64,000 nt of DNA from Solobacterium sp. (lineage in GTDB: Bacteria; Bacillota_I; Bacilli_A; Erysipelotrichales; Erysipelotrichaceae). The notes below the pieces were generated by a model. The model had not been told where the DNA came from. It did not search any database and saw nothing but the letters and a program-made list of their open reading frames with translations. Below, in pieces: positions 37,022-46,688 of the stretch (positions are counted from its first letter, which is position 1; the number at the start of each line of letters is the position of its first letter). The stretch covers positions 20,647 through 84,646 of the forward strand of contig JAFWNG010000008.1 in NCBI GenBank assembly GCA_017510405.1, written 5' to 3'. Both the position numbers and the translations under genes were made by a program.

Positions 37022-38332
37022 CTACTCCAGTTCAAACTTTCGTTTGTCACTTGTTGTGATCTCATCGCCGCACTGGATCTCGATCACATCCAGCGTCGTA
37101 ATCGCAATGATCGTATGCCGGCATCCCGCCTGCATCGTGATCACGTCGCCTGCCTGCACCGGCTGTTCCATGCCGTCGACGATCGTCCGTCCCCATCCGG
37201 AGACGACAGCCCAGATCTCATCGCGGTGTTCGTGGGAATGGTAGCTCATCCGCTTGCCGGCATGAATGGTCAGCTTGATCGTCATGGAGCCGTCGCTGAC
37301 GTCCAGTACCTTGAAGTTGCCCCAGGATTTCTCCGCGAACATGACTTTTTCATTGATCTGATCGACATACGGACGGATATCTTCCGCGCTGTCTCTCGAA
37401 GTAACGAGGATACCCTGCTGGGATGCCGAAATAACAACGTCCTTCACCCCTGCCGCAAGCACCGGAATATCCATATCGTTGATGATATTCACATTCTCAC
37501 ATGCCGGCGTCACGATGCCGTTTCCGATGATCGTCTGTTCCGTAGCTTTGCTCAATGCGTTCCACGTTCCCAGGTCATCCAGCTTTGTATCGCTGCGAAG
37601 CACTGCCACGTACGGATTGTTTTCCAGCACCGCATGATCAAAGCTGATCGGCGTCAGCTGCGCGTATTTGTTGTACAGATCGTCGTAGTCTTCATAGTCG
37701 ATCCGCTCATGCGCAAGATGCAGCACATAACTCATACGGAACGCAAAGATGCCCGCATTCCAGAGTGCGCCTTCTTCGATGTATTTCCGGGCGGATTCTT
37801 CATCCGGCTTCTCGCGGAATGCCTTTACCGTACTGATGCGGTCATCGGTATGAGGCAGGATATAGCCGTACTGCGTGCTCGGACCGGTCGGCTCCGTTCC
37901 CAATAACATGATTCCGGGACCGTTCACCACTTCCCTGCTCAGTTCTTCCAGTGCATGAAAAAAGCTGTCATCGGTAAACAGGTCTACCGGACATACTACG
38001 ACCGGTTCGGAAGGATCCACTCTGCGTACATCCTTCAGATACTCCAGTGCCAGCACGACGGCCGGGAATGTATCCCTGCGCATCGGCTCTGCGGAAAGAC
38101 CGATCGTATGTCCAAGCTGATTGAACAGCGTCGAAGCCTGCGAACGCGACGTAGCCACGGTGATCAGCGCATCCGGGTCAATTGCCCGTATCTGCCTGTA
38201 AATTCTCTGGATCATGGACTCATTTTGTCCGATCTTATTCTGAAATAGTTTTATAAACTGTTTGGAGCGTACGTCATTGGAAAGAGGCCACAGATTCTTT
38301 CCCGACCCTCCGGACAACAGAATGATATTCAT
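37022..38332 (-). CDS. Mannose-1-phosphate guanylyltransferase-like protein with C-terminal cupin
   Basis: 436 aa. N-terminal nucleotidyltransferase (about 1-290) with SGGSGKNLWPLS then RSKQFIKLF; the usual GGSGTRLWP...PKQF signature is changed at the TR and P positions. C-terminal type II isomerase cupin (about 335-436) with SYHSHEHRDEIWAVVSG. Bifunctional ManC/AlgA-like enzymes have this order. The altered signature raises the possibility of a different nucleotide or of weak activity. Confidence 0.82.
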   Translation of the reverse strand: MNIILLSGGSGKNLWPLSNDVRSKQFIKLFQNKIGQNESMIQRIYRQIRAIDPDALITVATSRSQASTLFNQLGHTIGLSAEPMRRDTFPAVVLALEYLKDVRRVDPSEPVVVCPVDLFTDDSFFHALEELSREVVNGPGIMLLGTEPTGPSTQYGYILPHTDDRISTVKAFREKPDEESARKYIEEGALWNAGIFAFRMSYVLHLAHERIDYEDYDDLYNKYAQLTPISFDHAVLENNPYVAVLRSDTKLDDLGTWNALSKATEQTIIGNGIVTPACENVNIINDMDIPVLAAGVKDVVISASQQGILVTSRDSAEDIRPYVDQINEKVMFAEKSWGNFKVLDVSDGSMTIKLTIHAGKRMSYHSHEHRDEIWAVVSGWGRTIVDGMEQPVQAGDVITMQAGCRHTIIAITTLDVIEIQCGDEITTSDKRKFELE

Positions 38333-38424
38333 ACCTGCCTACCTCCGGTTTCTTCATTAATGATAAAGCATATTGCGGTTTTTTTAAAGGATGCCGGTGG
38401 ATGTGCTTCGTCCGCTCAGCCGTA

Positions 38425-38458
38425 AGAAAGGATCTGCACTGATCCTGCAGATCCTCTC
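38425..38458 (-). terminator. Terminator after the first DUF4214-C39 gene
   Basis: AGGATCTGCA (38429-38438) pairs with TGCAGATCCT (38446-38455), followed on the minus strand by TTTCTT. The T-run is imperfect. Confidence 0.6.
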
Positions 38459-38460
38459 CG

Positions 38461-40938
38461 TTATTTATAAAACGCATAGCTTACATAGCCGCCGCGCAGA
38501 TCGTATTCATCCGTACTGAGCTGGCTGAAGATGTTTTCAATGGAATACTTTCCGGTCGTCCCGAGCGGATCGTATACATTGCAGGCGCCTGCCGAAGATC
38601 CCCAGAGCACGATCTCATGCGTCTTTCCCGGTGTTGCGACAAAGTAGCCCAGGCCGACGATGACTGTAACGATATAGCCTTTGGACAGTGCATCGTTCAG
38701 CTTCTGCAGCGTATTGATCCCGTAGCATTTCACGCCCCAGTGATCCGCCGCGTACTTATTCGCTGCCCCGCTGCCGCCGTGCGCCAGCCGGCCGAACTCA
38801 TTGGTATTGGCATACAGCCACTGCGCCACTGCCGGCGGCAGGATCTCTTTGTCCAGTATGCCGCTCAGCGTCATGGCAATGGACGTCGGCACACACCCGG
38901 TCGCACCCAGGCTGTACCCGTTGAACGTCATATCTGCCCAGCGGGAATCCTTCTGCAGATAGTGCACCGGCTGATACTGTGTGACCGTCTGTGACGCAGG
39001 CACTTCTTTCAGGATGCCGAGTGTATCGCACCGTTTCAGGAACTCTGCCGAATACAGGAACTCATTCAAAACAGTTTTCCGGGTCATTCCGTTTTCCAGA
39101 TGGGTGATCCAGGAACTGCCGACGGAAGAGTCCTTCCGCTTTCTTCCCAGCACACATTCATACAGAACGCTGATATAGTCCTGGTTATTCAGGTTCCGGT
39201 TTGTAAATTCCGGCGAATTAATAAAATACCGCGCATACTGGGCACCGGACATCTGCTTCTTTACCAGCGTTTCGACTTTCTTTTCCAGTTCATCCTGCTT
39301 GAAGCCGCGGCCGAGGGCAATCCGGTAGAAGGAAGACGCAAAGCACGTGATCGAATAGTATTTATCCACATACCAGGAAGACGTATAGGAGCCCGGCTTC
39401 ACACCCATTTCCTCGCACGCTTCTTTGAATTCTTTTGAACCGATAAATCCCTGCATCATCGCCCGGTACGTCTGGCCGTTGTTCATCCGTTCCGCCCAGG
39501 AACTGACCTCCTCCGGTTTGCCGTCCCGCATCAGGATAGCTCTATACAGCATGCGGACAAAGTTTTCGTTGGCAGGCATCTTCTTCTGGAACTCCTGACT
39601 GCCGAGAATGCCGGTGATGATCTCCGTCGCCGCAGTTCCGCTGAGCAGTTTTCCTACCCAGCCTTCCAGACCTTTGAATTCTGCGTCGCGGTTCAGGAAG
39701 ATCCGGTACAGTCCCATGACGAACTTTGTGACCGCCCGGTTCACATCCACTTTGTACGTTGACCGGTAAGTACCGCGTTCGATTCCGATCGCCTGACATT
39801 TCCTGCCGAATTCCGCGGAATTCAGGAATCCGCTCATGACCAGCCGATAGGTCTGGCCGTCGTCCATCTTCGCCGCCCAGCCTTCGATCTCTTTATCGCT
39901 GCCGGTCCTTCCCAGGACCGCTTTGTACATGATCTGCACAAATGTACGATGATCCGGGAAAGCCGACTGGAATTCTTTGCTTTCAACGAAACTGCTTACG
40001 ATCTGGGCACCGGTCATCCCCTTTGTCAGGGCAGTGATCCAGTTTTCCAGACCCGGCGCGTCACAGCCGCGGCGCAGAACGTTCATGTATATATCCGCGA
40101 CAAACGACGCGATCGCCGGATGCCGGTCAGCCATCAGATCCGATACGAACCTGCCGGGCGTGATGCCGATGGAAGTGCATCTTGCCTTGAACTCCGGCGA
40201 TCCGATAAATCCCTGTATGATCTTGCCGTACGATACTCCGGAATTCAGCCGGTTTGTCCAGGACGTCACTTCCGCTTCGCTTCCCGGCCGGCCGAGGATC
40301 GCGCGGTACATCATTGCCGCAAACGATTTATTGTTTGGGAAATGATTCTGGAATTCATCCGAGAATATGATCGAAGAAATGATATCCGCTGCGGCAGTGC
40401 CTTCCTGCACCTGCGCCGTCCACTTTGCCAGTTCTTCTTCCGCCGGTTCGCGGGACAGCGTGACGCTGTACAGACTTTTCAGGAAACCGTCCAGTTCGTT
40501 GGCGCCTTCTGCTGTTTCCGCAGTTTCTCCGGCTTCTTCCGGTTCTTCGTCACCCGGTGTCTCTTCCGGTTTCGGATCCTCTTCGGAAGGTTCTTCCGGT
40601 TCCGGCGTCTCTTCCGGTACCGGTGTTTCTTCAGGAACCGGTTCCTCCTCCGGTTCAGGAACCTCTTCCGGTTCCGGTGTTTCCTCAGGTTCCGGCGTCT
40701 CCTCCGGTACCGGTGTTTCTTCAGGCTCCGTTATTTCTTCTGTGTCCGGGGTCTCCTCCGGTGTTTCTTCCGGTTCTTCCTCAGAAGCTTCCTCTTCTTC
40801 GGGGAGTTCTTCCTCTTCCGGGATTATTTCTTCCGCTGTTCCGTCATCCTTTTCCGGTGTTTCTTCAGCATGCAGATAAATGCTTTGATTCCATACCAGT
40901 GAAACACTCAGCAGTATCTTCAGAATTCGATGCATCAT
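38461..40938 (-). CDS. Secreted protein: Pro/Glu region, eight DUF4214 units, C39-like peptidase domain
   Basis: 825 aa. Signal peptide 1-27, then an acidic Pro/Glu/Thr region to about 145. Eight DUF4214 units follow (each starting like FVxxLYRxxLxR) up to about 650, in four two-unit pairs. Residues 660-825 are a C39-like cysteine peptidase domain: YLQKDSRW entry motif, Cys682 in TGCVPTSIAM, His774 in THEIVLWG, Asp790 in NVYDPLG. No wall-anchor signal. Likely a wall-associated peptidase; substrate unknown. Paralogue of 42845-44938. Confidence 0.85.
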   Translation of the reverse strand: MMHRILKILLSVSLVWNQSIYLHAEETPEKDDGTAEEIIPEEEELPEEEEASEEEPEETPEETPDTEEITEPEETPVPEETPEPEETPEPEEVPEPEEEPVPEETPVPEETPEPEEPSEEDPKPEETPGDEEPEEAGETAETAEGANELDGFLKSLYSVTLSREPAEEELAKWTAQVQEGTAAADIISSIIFSDEFQNHFPNNKSFAAMMYRAILGRPGSEAEVTSWTNRLNSGVSYGKIIQGFIGSPEFKARCTSIGITPGRFVSDLMADRHPAIASFVADIYMNVLRRGCDAPGLENWITALTKGMTGAQIVSSFVESKEFQSAFPDHRTFVQIMYKAVLGRTGSDKEIEGWAAKMDDGQTYRLVMSGFLNSAEFGRKCQAIGIERGTYRSTYKVDVNRAVTKFVMGLYRIFLNRDAEFKGLEGWVGKLLSGTAATEIITGILGSQEFQKKMPANENFVRMLYRAILMRDGKPEEVSSWAERMNNGQTYRAMMQGFIGSKEFKEACEEMGVKPGSYTSSWYVDKYYSITCFASSFYRIALGRGFKQDELEKKVETLVKKQMSGAQYARYFINSPEFTNRNLNNQDYISVLYECVLGRKRKDSSVGSSWITHLENGMTRKTVLNEFLYSAEFLKRCDTLGILKEVPASQTVTQYQPVHYLQKDSRWADMTFNGYSLGATGCVPTSIAMTLSGILDKEILPPAVAQWLYANTNEFGRLAHGGSGAANKYAADHWGVKCYGINTLQKLNDALSKGYIVTVIVGLGYFVATPGKTHEIVLWGSSAGACNVYDPLGTTGKYSIENIFSQLSTDEYDLRGGYVSYAFYK

Positions 40939-40985
40939 TTCACCCTCCCCATATCGATCCGTAAAGCCGTTATCCCGCTTTCAGA

Positions 40986-41744
40986 TCATTTGTTCTGCAG
41001 CGTTACTGGCGGCAGTCCTTCCGCAAGAACCCGGAGTTCTGCCCGTTCCTCTTCCCGCACATCCTTGTTGTTGCCATTTATAACAGTATCATAATTTCCG
41101 TTCAGAATACCTGTCGTTACCAATACAAAACCGTTCATTCGATCCGTGACCATTCCGCCTTTGATAACACCTTCCTGTCCTTCCGGAAGAATCGTATAAG
41201 TGATCAGTGAAAATCCGTCGGTCACCGCATAATTTTTATTCATCCAGTAAACTCCGTACCGGCTGTTCTCCGCCTTGACTGGATACGTCAGGATCTCATT
41301 CGCAATCTTCAGGTCAATACTGATCCGCGAATCGTTTCCTTCCATCCATCCGGTGATCTGCGGTACTGTATCCGGAAGAAGCGTCCGGATCCGGAATACG
41401 ATGTCTTCGTTTTTTAACGTATCACGGATCGTGAAACATGTATACCCGGAGTCCTCTTTCACTGCCTTCACAAAGACCAGGTGCGGATCCAGACGTTCCC
41501 GGCTGACATCCTCACCACCAACGGAATAATGGTACAGAGATTTGACCACTTTTTCATCCGCCACAGTATAATACGTACCGTTTTCCCAATACTGTTCCAT
41601 TGTGATTTCTTCGGTCTGTTCCTCCTGCGAATCGTTTTCCTGCGTGTCATCTCTATCCGGTTCTTCCGGAACCGGTATCAGCGACTGCGCTGTACAGCCT
41701 GTCAGAAACAGCGCTACCGCCAGGATCCATTTATTTCTGCACAT
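40986..41744 (-). CDS. Putative lipoprotein downstream of the XRE-membrane gene
   Basis: 252 aa from MCRNKWILAVA; the longer upstream frame overlaps the neighbour. Lipobox LTGC with Cys near residue 17, acidic linker, then a beta-rich domain (TYYTVADEKVV, HLVFVKAVKEDSGYTCFTIR). Overlaps the XRE gene by 14 bases, so they are translated as a pair; may be the extracellular sensor half of a two-gene system. No known family recognised. Confidence 0.75.
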   Translation of the reverse strand: MCRNKWILAVALFLTGCTAQSLIPVPEEPDRDDTQENDSQEEQTEEITMEQYWENGTYYTVADEKVVKSLYHYSVGGEDVSRERLDPHLVFVKAVKEDSGYTCFTIRDTLKNEDIVFRIRTLLPDTVPQITGWMEGNDSRISIDLKIANEILTYPVKAENSRYGVYWMNKNYAVTDGFSLITYTILPEGQEGVIKGGMVTDRMNGFVLVTTGILNGNYDTVINGNNKDVREEERAELRVLAEGLPPVTLQNK

Positions 41745-42636
41745 GTATTTTCTCCTCCATTTCTGTATCCTTCCTGCGTTTCCGTTCCAGGATACAACAT
41801 TCAAAGATTACCAGCGTCACGATACATACTGTCTGGATCATCCGTAAGATCCGGGAAAAGATATCTGCCCTGGGTGCCCACTGCAGAAATGCATTCCCTT
41901 CCAGAAGTCTGAGTTCATTCAAATCACCGCTGATGGATGCCGCACTATCAGCGCAGTACAGCAGCCCGCAGAGGCAAAGCAGTCCGATCATACAGGCTGC
42001 CCTGCTTTCTTTTCTTCCTGGTACCGCAAATGCATACAATACCAGCAGCGCAGAGACGATCGTCAGCCCGTCGCTGAACAGCGGCCAGATACGCTGCAGA
42101 CCCTGCAGATCTGCATAGTGTTCCATCAGTGCCTGCAGTACCTGCGGGTCCAGGCAGATCTCGATCTCCGACAGAACAAAACAGAAGAAGATAAACCCTG
42201 CCGCTTTTGGCGCTGCCTTTTCTTTCAGACTTAAAATCAGTCCGGTGACCGACGTGATCACGACAAGTATGTCGCCTGCTCCAAGCTGATTCATCGCTGA
42301 CGTTCCTGTTCCGAAGAGCACCAGTTTGAATATCATCTGCAGCAATGCCACTGCGGCAGCCACAGAAAACAGAACGATCTCCGTTTTCCGGTGGGCATCT
42401 TCCCGTGTGATCTGTGTGCTTTCCGTATGGATCCTGTAATCTTCATCGGAAAGAAGTTCATTGTAACTCATGCCAAGTGTTTCGGACAGGATACGCAGAC
42501 TGGAGATATCCGGGATTCTCCTTCCTGCTTCCCAGTTGGACAATGTGCCTGCAGTGACACCGAGCTGTTTTGCAAGTACTTCCTGTTTGATCTGATGAGA
42601 TATCCTGTACTCCCTCAGTTTTTCTCCGATCCTCAT
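41731..42636 (-). CDS. XRE-family HTH protein with membrane domain
   Basis: 301 aa from MRIGEKLREYR, with GGAGG seven bases before the ATG. HTH at about 5-62 (IKQEVLAKQLGVTAGTLSNW), linker, then about six hydrophobic segments from residue 88 to 290. Membrane-anchored XRE regulators of this design usually sense envelope or peptide signals. Flanked by the two DUF4214-C39 genes, which are candidate targets. Confidence 0.85.
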   Translation of the reverse strand: MRIGEKLREYRISHQIKQEVLAKQLGVTAGTLSNWEAGRRIPDISSLRILSETLGMSYNELLSDEDYRIHTESTQITREDAHRKTEIVLFSVAAAVALLQMIFKLVLFGTGTSAMNQLGAGDILVVITSVTGLILSLKEKAAPKAAGFIFFCFVLSEIEICLDPQVLQALMEHYADLQGLQRIWPLFSDGLTIVSALLVLYAFAVPGRKESRAACMIGLLCLCGLLYCADSAASISGDLNELRLLEGNAFLQWAPRADIFSRILRMIQTVCIVTLVIFECCILERKRRKDTEMEEKIHVQK

Positions 42637-42705
42637 GTCCGTTCCTCCTGACTGCAACATAATCTGTCTTCTCAGTATTCTCAAGAATTTGAAGTTTTCC
42701 AAATG

Positions 42706-42731
42706 AAAAGTACAGAAAACGCAGTACTTTT
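42706..42731. promoter_or_regulatory. Inverted repeat in the XRE promoter region
   Basis: AAAAGTAC and GTACTTTT separated by ten bases, about 70 bases upstream of the XRE-membrane gene. Possible operator for autoregulation; a weak terminator is an alternative. Confidence 0.45.
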
Positions 42732-42783
42732 CGCGCTGTAATGCACCACCGGAAGCACTGCGGTCTCTTTCATGCCCGGAAAA

Positions 42784-42835
42784 AACGGCAGATCATCATC
42801 ACCTCTGAACAGTAAGACGCAGTCTGCCGCAAAAA
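42784..42835 (-). terminator. Terminator after the second DUF4214-C39 gene
   Basis: CGGCAGA (42786-42792) pairs with TCTGCCG (42823-42829) across a 30-base loop, with a T-run after it on the minus strand. Confidence 0.6.
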
Positions 42836-42844
42836 AGTCACATA

Positions 42845-44938
42845 TTATTTATAAATTGCATAGAAAACATAGCCGCCGCGCAGATCATAGCTGTCAAAGC
42901 TTCGCTGCGACCATATGGAAGAGATCGAATATTTGCCGGTCTTTCCAAGCGGATCGTATACATTGCAGGATCCTGCGGACGATCCCCACAGAACGATCTC
43001 ATGGGTCGTACCCGACCCGGTAAACGTACCCGGTCCGACAATGGCGGTAACGATATATCCTCTGGCCAGCGCATTTGTGAGCGCTGACGCGGAATCGATG
43101 CCGTAAGCGGACGCATTCCATGCTTTTGCGGCATACAGATTGGCTGCGCCGCTGCCGCCGTGCATGATCCGGTTGTATTCCTGCGTATTGTTATAGAGCC
43201 AGCGGGCAACGGTATCCGGATAGATCGATGTGTTGAAGATCCCGCTCAGCGCCATGGCGATCGACGTCGGAACACATCCGGTCCTTGCGATGGTATAGCT
43301 GCCGATCCTTACGCTTCCCCAGCGGGAATCCCCCTGCAGATAGCGCCACGGCGTATACTGCGTGACAGCTGTGCTCTGGACAGTGTCCCACAGGATCCCC
43401 AGTTTCTGGCACCGTGTCTTGAATTCTGCCGATGCCAGGAGTTTGTTCAGAACCGCCGGTCGGGTGGTTCCCTGGTTCAGCAGCTTCACCCAGCTCGAGC
43501 CGACGGAGGCATCTCCCCGCGCTCTTCCCAGAACCGTGATATACAGCATCGAAACATAATTCTCATTGCTGAGATTTCTGTTTTTGCATTCAGCCGAGTT
43601 GAGGAAGATGCGCACCACTGCGGCGCCGGTCAGTGCTTTTGTAAGCAGCTGCTTTGTACGGTTCTCAATATCGCTTTCTGATCCGTTTCTTCCCAGTCCG
43701 CTGCGGAACAGTGTTGTCACAAAGAGCGTGACATTATAGTTCATGTCGGCGTAGCGCGGCGATTTATACGTACCCGGCTGGATGCCGATGTCCGCACATC
43801 TCTTTTTGAATTCCTGCGAATTGATGAATCCCTGCATCATTGCCCGGTATGTCTGCCCGTTGTTCATCTTCACAGCCCATCCGGACACTTCGGAGGAACT
43901 GCCTTCTCTTCCCAGAACTGCCTGATACAGCATCGTCACATATTCTTCATTGGAAGGGATCTTTGTCTGAAACTCCGCACTGTCCAGAATACTGCATATG
44001 ACGACCGATCCGGTCATGCCGGTGAGCAGCCGCTTCGTCCATCCCTCCAGACCGCCGAATTCCGCATCTCTTTTCAGCAGGATGCGGTACAGAGACATGA
44101 CGAAACGGGTGGCTTTGATATTCTTGTCAACGTAATACGGAGAAGCATAGGAACCCGGCTTCAGTTCATACGACGCACAGCGGCTGTGGAATTCCGGTGA
44201 ACCGATAAATCCCTGCAGGAGCGCATGGTATGTCTGCCCGTCACTGAGGCGGGATGCCCAGGAAGCCGCTTCACTGTCGGAACCTTCCCGGCCAAGGATC
44301 CCCCGGTAAAGACTCTTTACCAGTTCCACCGGCTGATCCACCATGTTCTGGAACTCTTCGCTGTTCGTAAACTGTTTAATGACTTCCGACGCCTCGGTAC
44401 CGTCCAGAAGCACCTTTACCCAGGTCTTCCAGCCTTCCTGATCCGGTTCACGATCCAGTATTCCCGTATACAGCTGATGAACAAACGTTACCGTACCCTG
44501 CGGTGCTGTCTGCAGGATCGAATCTGCCGGCTCAACGGCCGGCTCTGTCTCTGCCGGTTCTTCAGCATTCTCTTCCGGAATACTGTCCTGTACAGGATCT
44601 TCTTCCGGCTGTTCCGGTTCTTCTATTTCTTCCGTTTCCGGTGTTTCTTCCGGCTCCGTTATTTCTTCTGTTTCCGGTGTTTCTTCCGGCTGTTCCTCAC
44701 CGGCTTCCGCATCATTTTCTTCTTCTGCGGCTTCTTCTGCCGGCTGTTCTTCTTCCGGTTCCTCCGGTGTCTCTTCACCGGTCTCTTCTGTTTCTTCTTC
44801 CGGCAGTTCTTCCGCCGCTGTTTCTTCTGTGATTATATCCGGCTGTTCCGGCTTTTCTTCCGCACGCACGCTTAAAACGCTGCTGAACGCCAGCATCAGA
44901 CAGAGAGTCCCCTTTACGATCCCCTTCATCGCATACAT
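42845..44938 (-). CDS. Secreted protein: Glu/Pro region, six DUF4214 units, C39-like peptidase domain
   Basis: 697 aa. Signal peptide 1-26, acidic EEPE-rich region to about 150, six DUF4214 units, then the C39-like domain 533-697: Cys555 in TGCVPTSIAM, His646 in THEIVLWG, Asp662 in NVYDPLG. The last 165 residues are very close to those of the 38461 protein, while the number of DUF4214 units differs by one pair. Confidence 0.85.
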   Translation of the reverse strand: MYAMKGIVKGTLCLMLAFSSVLSVRAEEKPEQPDIITEETAAEELPEEETEETGEETPEEPEEEQPAEEAAEEENDAEAGEEQPEETPETEEITEPEETPETEEIEEPEQPEEDPVQDSIPEENAEEPAETEPAVEPADSILQTAPQGTVTFVHQLYTGILDREPDQEGWKTWVKVLLDGTEASEVIKQFTNSEEFQNMVDQPVELVKSLYRGILGREGSDSEAASWASRLSDGQTYHALLQGFIGSPEFHSRCASYELKPGSYASPYYVDKNIKATRFVMSLYRILLKRDAEFGGLEGWTKRLLTGMTGSVVICSILDSAEFQTKIPSNEEYVTMLYQAVLGREGSSSEVSGWAVKMNNGQTYRAMMQGFINSQEFKKRCADIGIQPGTYKSPRYADMNYNVTLFVTTLFRSGLGRNGSESDIENRTKQLLTKALTGAAVVRIFLNSAECKNRNLSNENYVSMLYITVLGRARGDASVGSSWVKLLNQGTTRPAVLNKLLASAEFKTRCQKLGILWDTVQSTAVTQYTPWRYLQGDSRWGSVRIGSYTIARTGCVPTSIAMALSGIFNTSIYPDTVARWLYNNTQEYNRIMHGGSGAANLYAAKAWNASAYGIDSASALTNALARGYIVTAIVGPGTFTGSGTTHEIVLWGSSAGSCNVYDPLGKTGKYSISSIWSQRSFDSYDLRGGYVFYAIYK

Positions 44939-44989
44939 CCCTTCTAAATCTGTATTCCTATTATAATCCTATCCGCTCGTTCATAACCG

Positions 44990-45031
44990 GAAAAAAAGCC
45001 GTACCGTGCATACTGCACGATACAGCTTTCA
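44990..45031 (-). terminator. Terminator after the transglutaminase-domain gene
   Basis: AGCTGTATCGTGCA pairs imperfectly with TGCACGGTACGGCT around a short loop; seven T follow on the minus strand. Confidence 0.85.
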
Positions 45032-45047
45032 TTCGTATTGGATGGGC

Positions 45048-46571
45048 TCAGAGCTTTACATAGATGCTCGAAGCCTTGGTGCGGTCGATCGCATCCCAGT
45101 ACTTCATGCCCGCACCCGGGTCATCAAACCGTCTGCCGTAGAAGTTTAGTCCGCTGTGCAGAGCAGCCTCCGGATCATAGATCAGACCGTTGATCTCTGT
45201 CCAGCCGTGTCCCCAGGAGTTGCAGCAGTAGATATTCTCTACGCCCAGTACCTGCGCCATGAGTCCGAAACATGCCGCATAGCTCATGCAGTTGCCGATA
45301 TGCGTATCGAAGCAGTGGTTGGCATACCGCTCTACCCAGCCTTCGCTGTTGTCATGCGGGATCCACGGATTCTTCTGCGTGAAGTTTCTGAAGATACCGA
45401 AGCAGGTGCGCAGTTTCTGTTCATCGGTCATGGAATCATTCGTAATGGAATTGACCAGGGAGATCGCTTTTCCGTAAGCGTCCAGATAGCTGTCATTCTT
45501 TTCCCCGATCCAGACGCCTTTGGCATTGAAGCCGTACCGCTTTCCCTTGATCGTCAGGACCTCTTTGGCTGCCATCGTTCCGTCTTCTTTGTAGTAGTAC
45601 ATCTTTCCGCCGACGTTTTTCCATTCCGCCAGGGTAAGCGTTCCTCTTTCAATGCCGTATTTTCTGCAGAGATTTCCGAACTCCGTCGAGTTCACAAATC
45701 CTGCCAGTGTTTCTTTTCTCGTCTTTCCGGACGTGATATACGATACCCAGCTGCTGATCTCCTGCGCGCTGCCTTCCCGGTTCAATACCGTCTGATACAG
45801 CGTCTTTACATACTGTTCATTGCTGGTGTTCTTATTCGTATATTCCGGACTCAGGAAGAATCCCACTGCCAGATCTGCACCTGTCGCGCCTTCGGTAAAC
45901 ACTTTCCGTGTCCATCCTTCCAGTCCGCCGACTTCTGCGCCTCGGCCCAGTACTTTCGTATATAACCGGTATACGAACGCTGTGATCTGATAGTTCCGGT
46001 CACGGTATAGTCCCGTACTTCCTGCATTTCCCTTCGTGACGCCGTATGTGCTGCACAGGTTTTCAAACTCTGCGGAGTTCAGGAATCCGTTGATCACAAA
46101 CTCCCGTGTCATCAGTACATTCAGACGGTCCGTCCAGTCTTTCAGTCCCGTCGCATCCGCGTCCCGGTTCAACTCCGCTTTGTACAGAAGACGCACGAAT
46201 GTTTCATTGTCCAGATTCCTGGCATTCATTTCCTTACTCAGGAAGAATCCCTTTACCGCCGTACTGCCGGTGATCGATCCGTCGGTGATTCCTTCTGTCC
46301 AGGTCTTATAACCGGAATCGTCCGGTTCCCTTTCCAGAACGACACGGTACAGGCGCACCACGAATCCCCGGATGCTCGCTTCAGTACTGGAGATATCTTC
46401 ATATTCTTTTTTAACGAGTTCTTCCGGCTGTTCGCCTGTTTCTGTCGGGATCGATTCGACCGTGGTTTCCTCCTGCGGCGTATCTTCTTCGGCAGACACC
46501 GGAACTGTCTGTATAAGTCCCGCAGCCATAGCTGCGATAACTGCTTTGCTGATCCATTTCCTGTACTTCAT
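45048..46571 (-). CDS. Secreted protein: four DUF4214 units, wall-binding repeat, transglutaminase-like domain
   Basis: 507 aa. Signal peptide 1-27, four DUF4214 units (about 65-325), a choline/glucan-binding-type repeat (KMYYYKEDGTMAAKE and RYGFNAKGVW, about 328-370), then a transglutaminase-like domain with Cys428 in GNCMSYAA, His455 in WGHGWTEI and Asp466 in IYDPEA. Such domains act as peptidases or protein cross-linkers on the cell surface. Confidence 0.85.
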   Translation of the reverse strand: MKYRKWISKAVIAAMAAGLIQTVPVSAEEDTPQEETTVESIPTETGEQPEELVKKEYEDISSTEASIRGFVVRLYRVVLEREPDDSGYKTWTEGITDGSITGSTAVKGFFLSKEMNARNLDNETFVRLLYKAELNRDADATGLKDWTDRLNVLMTREFVINGFLNSAEFENLCSTYGVTKGNAGSTGLYRDRNYQITAFVYRLYTKVLGRGAEVGGLEGWTRKVFTEGATGADLAVGFFLSPEYTNKNTSNEQYVKTLYQTVLNREGSAQEISSWVSYITSGKTRKETLAGFVNSTEFGNLCRKYGIERGTLTLAEWKNVGGKMYYYKEDGTMAAKEVLTIKGKRYGFNAKGVWIGEKNDSYLDAYGKAISLVNSITNDSMTDEQKLRTCFGIFRNFTQKNPWIPHDNSEGWVERYANHCFDTHIGNCMSYAACFGLMAQVLGVENIYCCNSWGHGWTEINGLIYDPEAALHSGLNFYGRRFDDPGAGMKYWDAIDRTKASSIYVKL

Positions 46572-46660
46572 TTCCGTTACCTCTGCTGTTTTCGTTCAAA
46601 TACAGTGTTTATTGTACCTTTCCTGTTCCGGTCACCGCAAGACGCATTCCGGACGCGCAG

Positions 46661-46686
46661 AAAAAAAGTGCCTTTCAGCACTTTCT
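46661..46686 (-). terminator. Terminator after the initiating sugar transferase
   Basis: AAAGTGC and GCACTTT arms with a six-base loop, then a T-run on the minus strand, directly after the stop codon of the 46689 gene. Confidence 0.82.
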
Positions 46687-46688
46687 TC

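Noticed and set aside
38461..46571. Sortase-anchored substrates for the class B sortase
   Set aside because: I looked at the C-termini of all four DUF4214 proteins and found no LPxTG/NPxTN motif with a hydrophobic tail.
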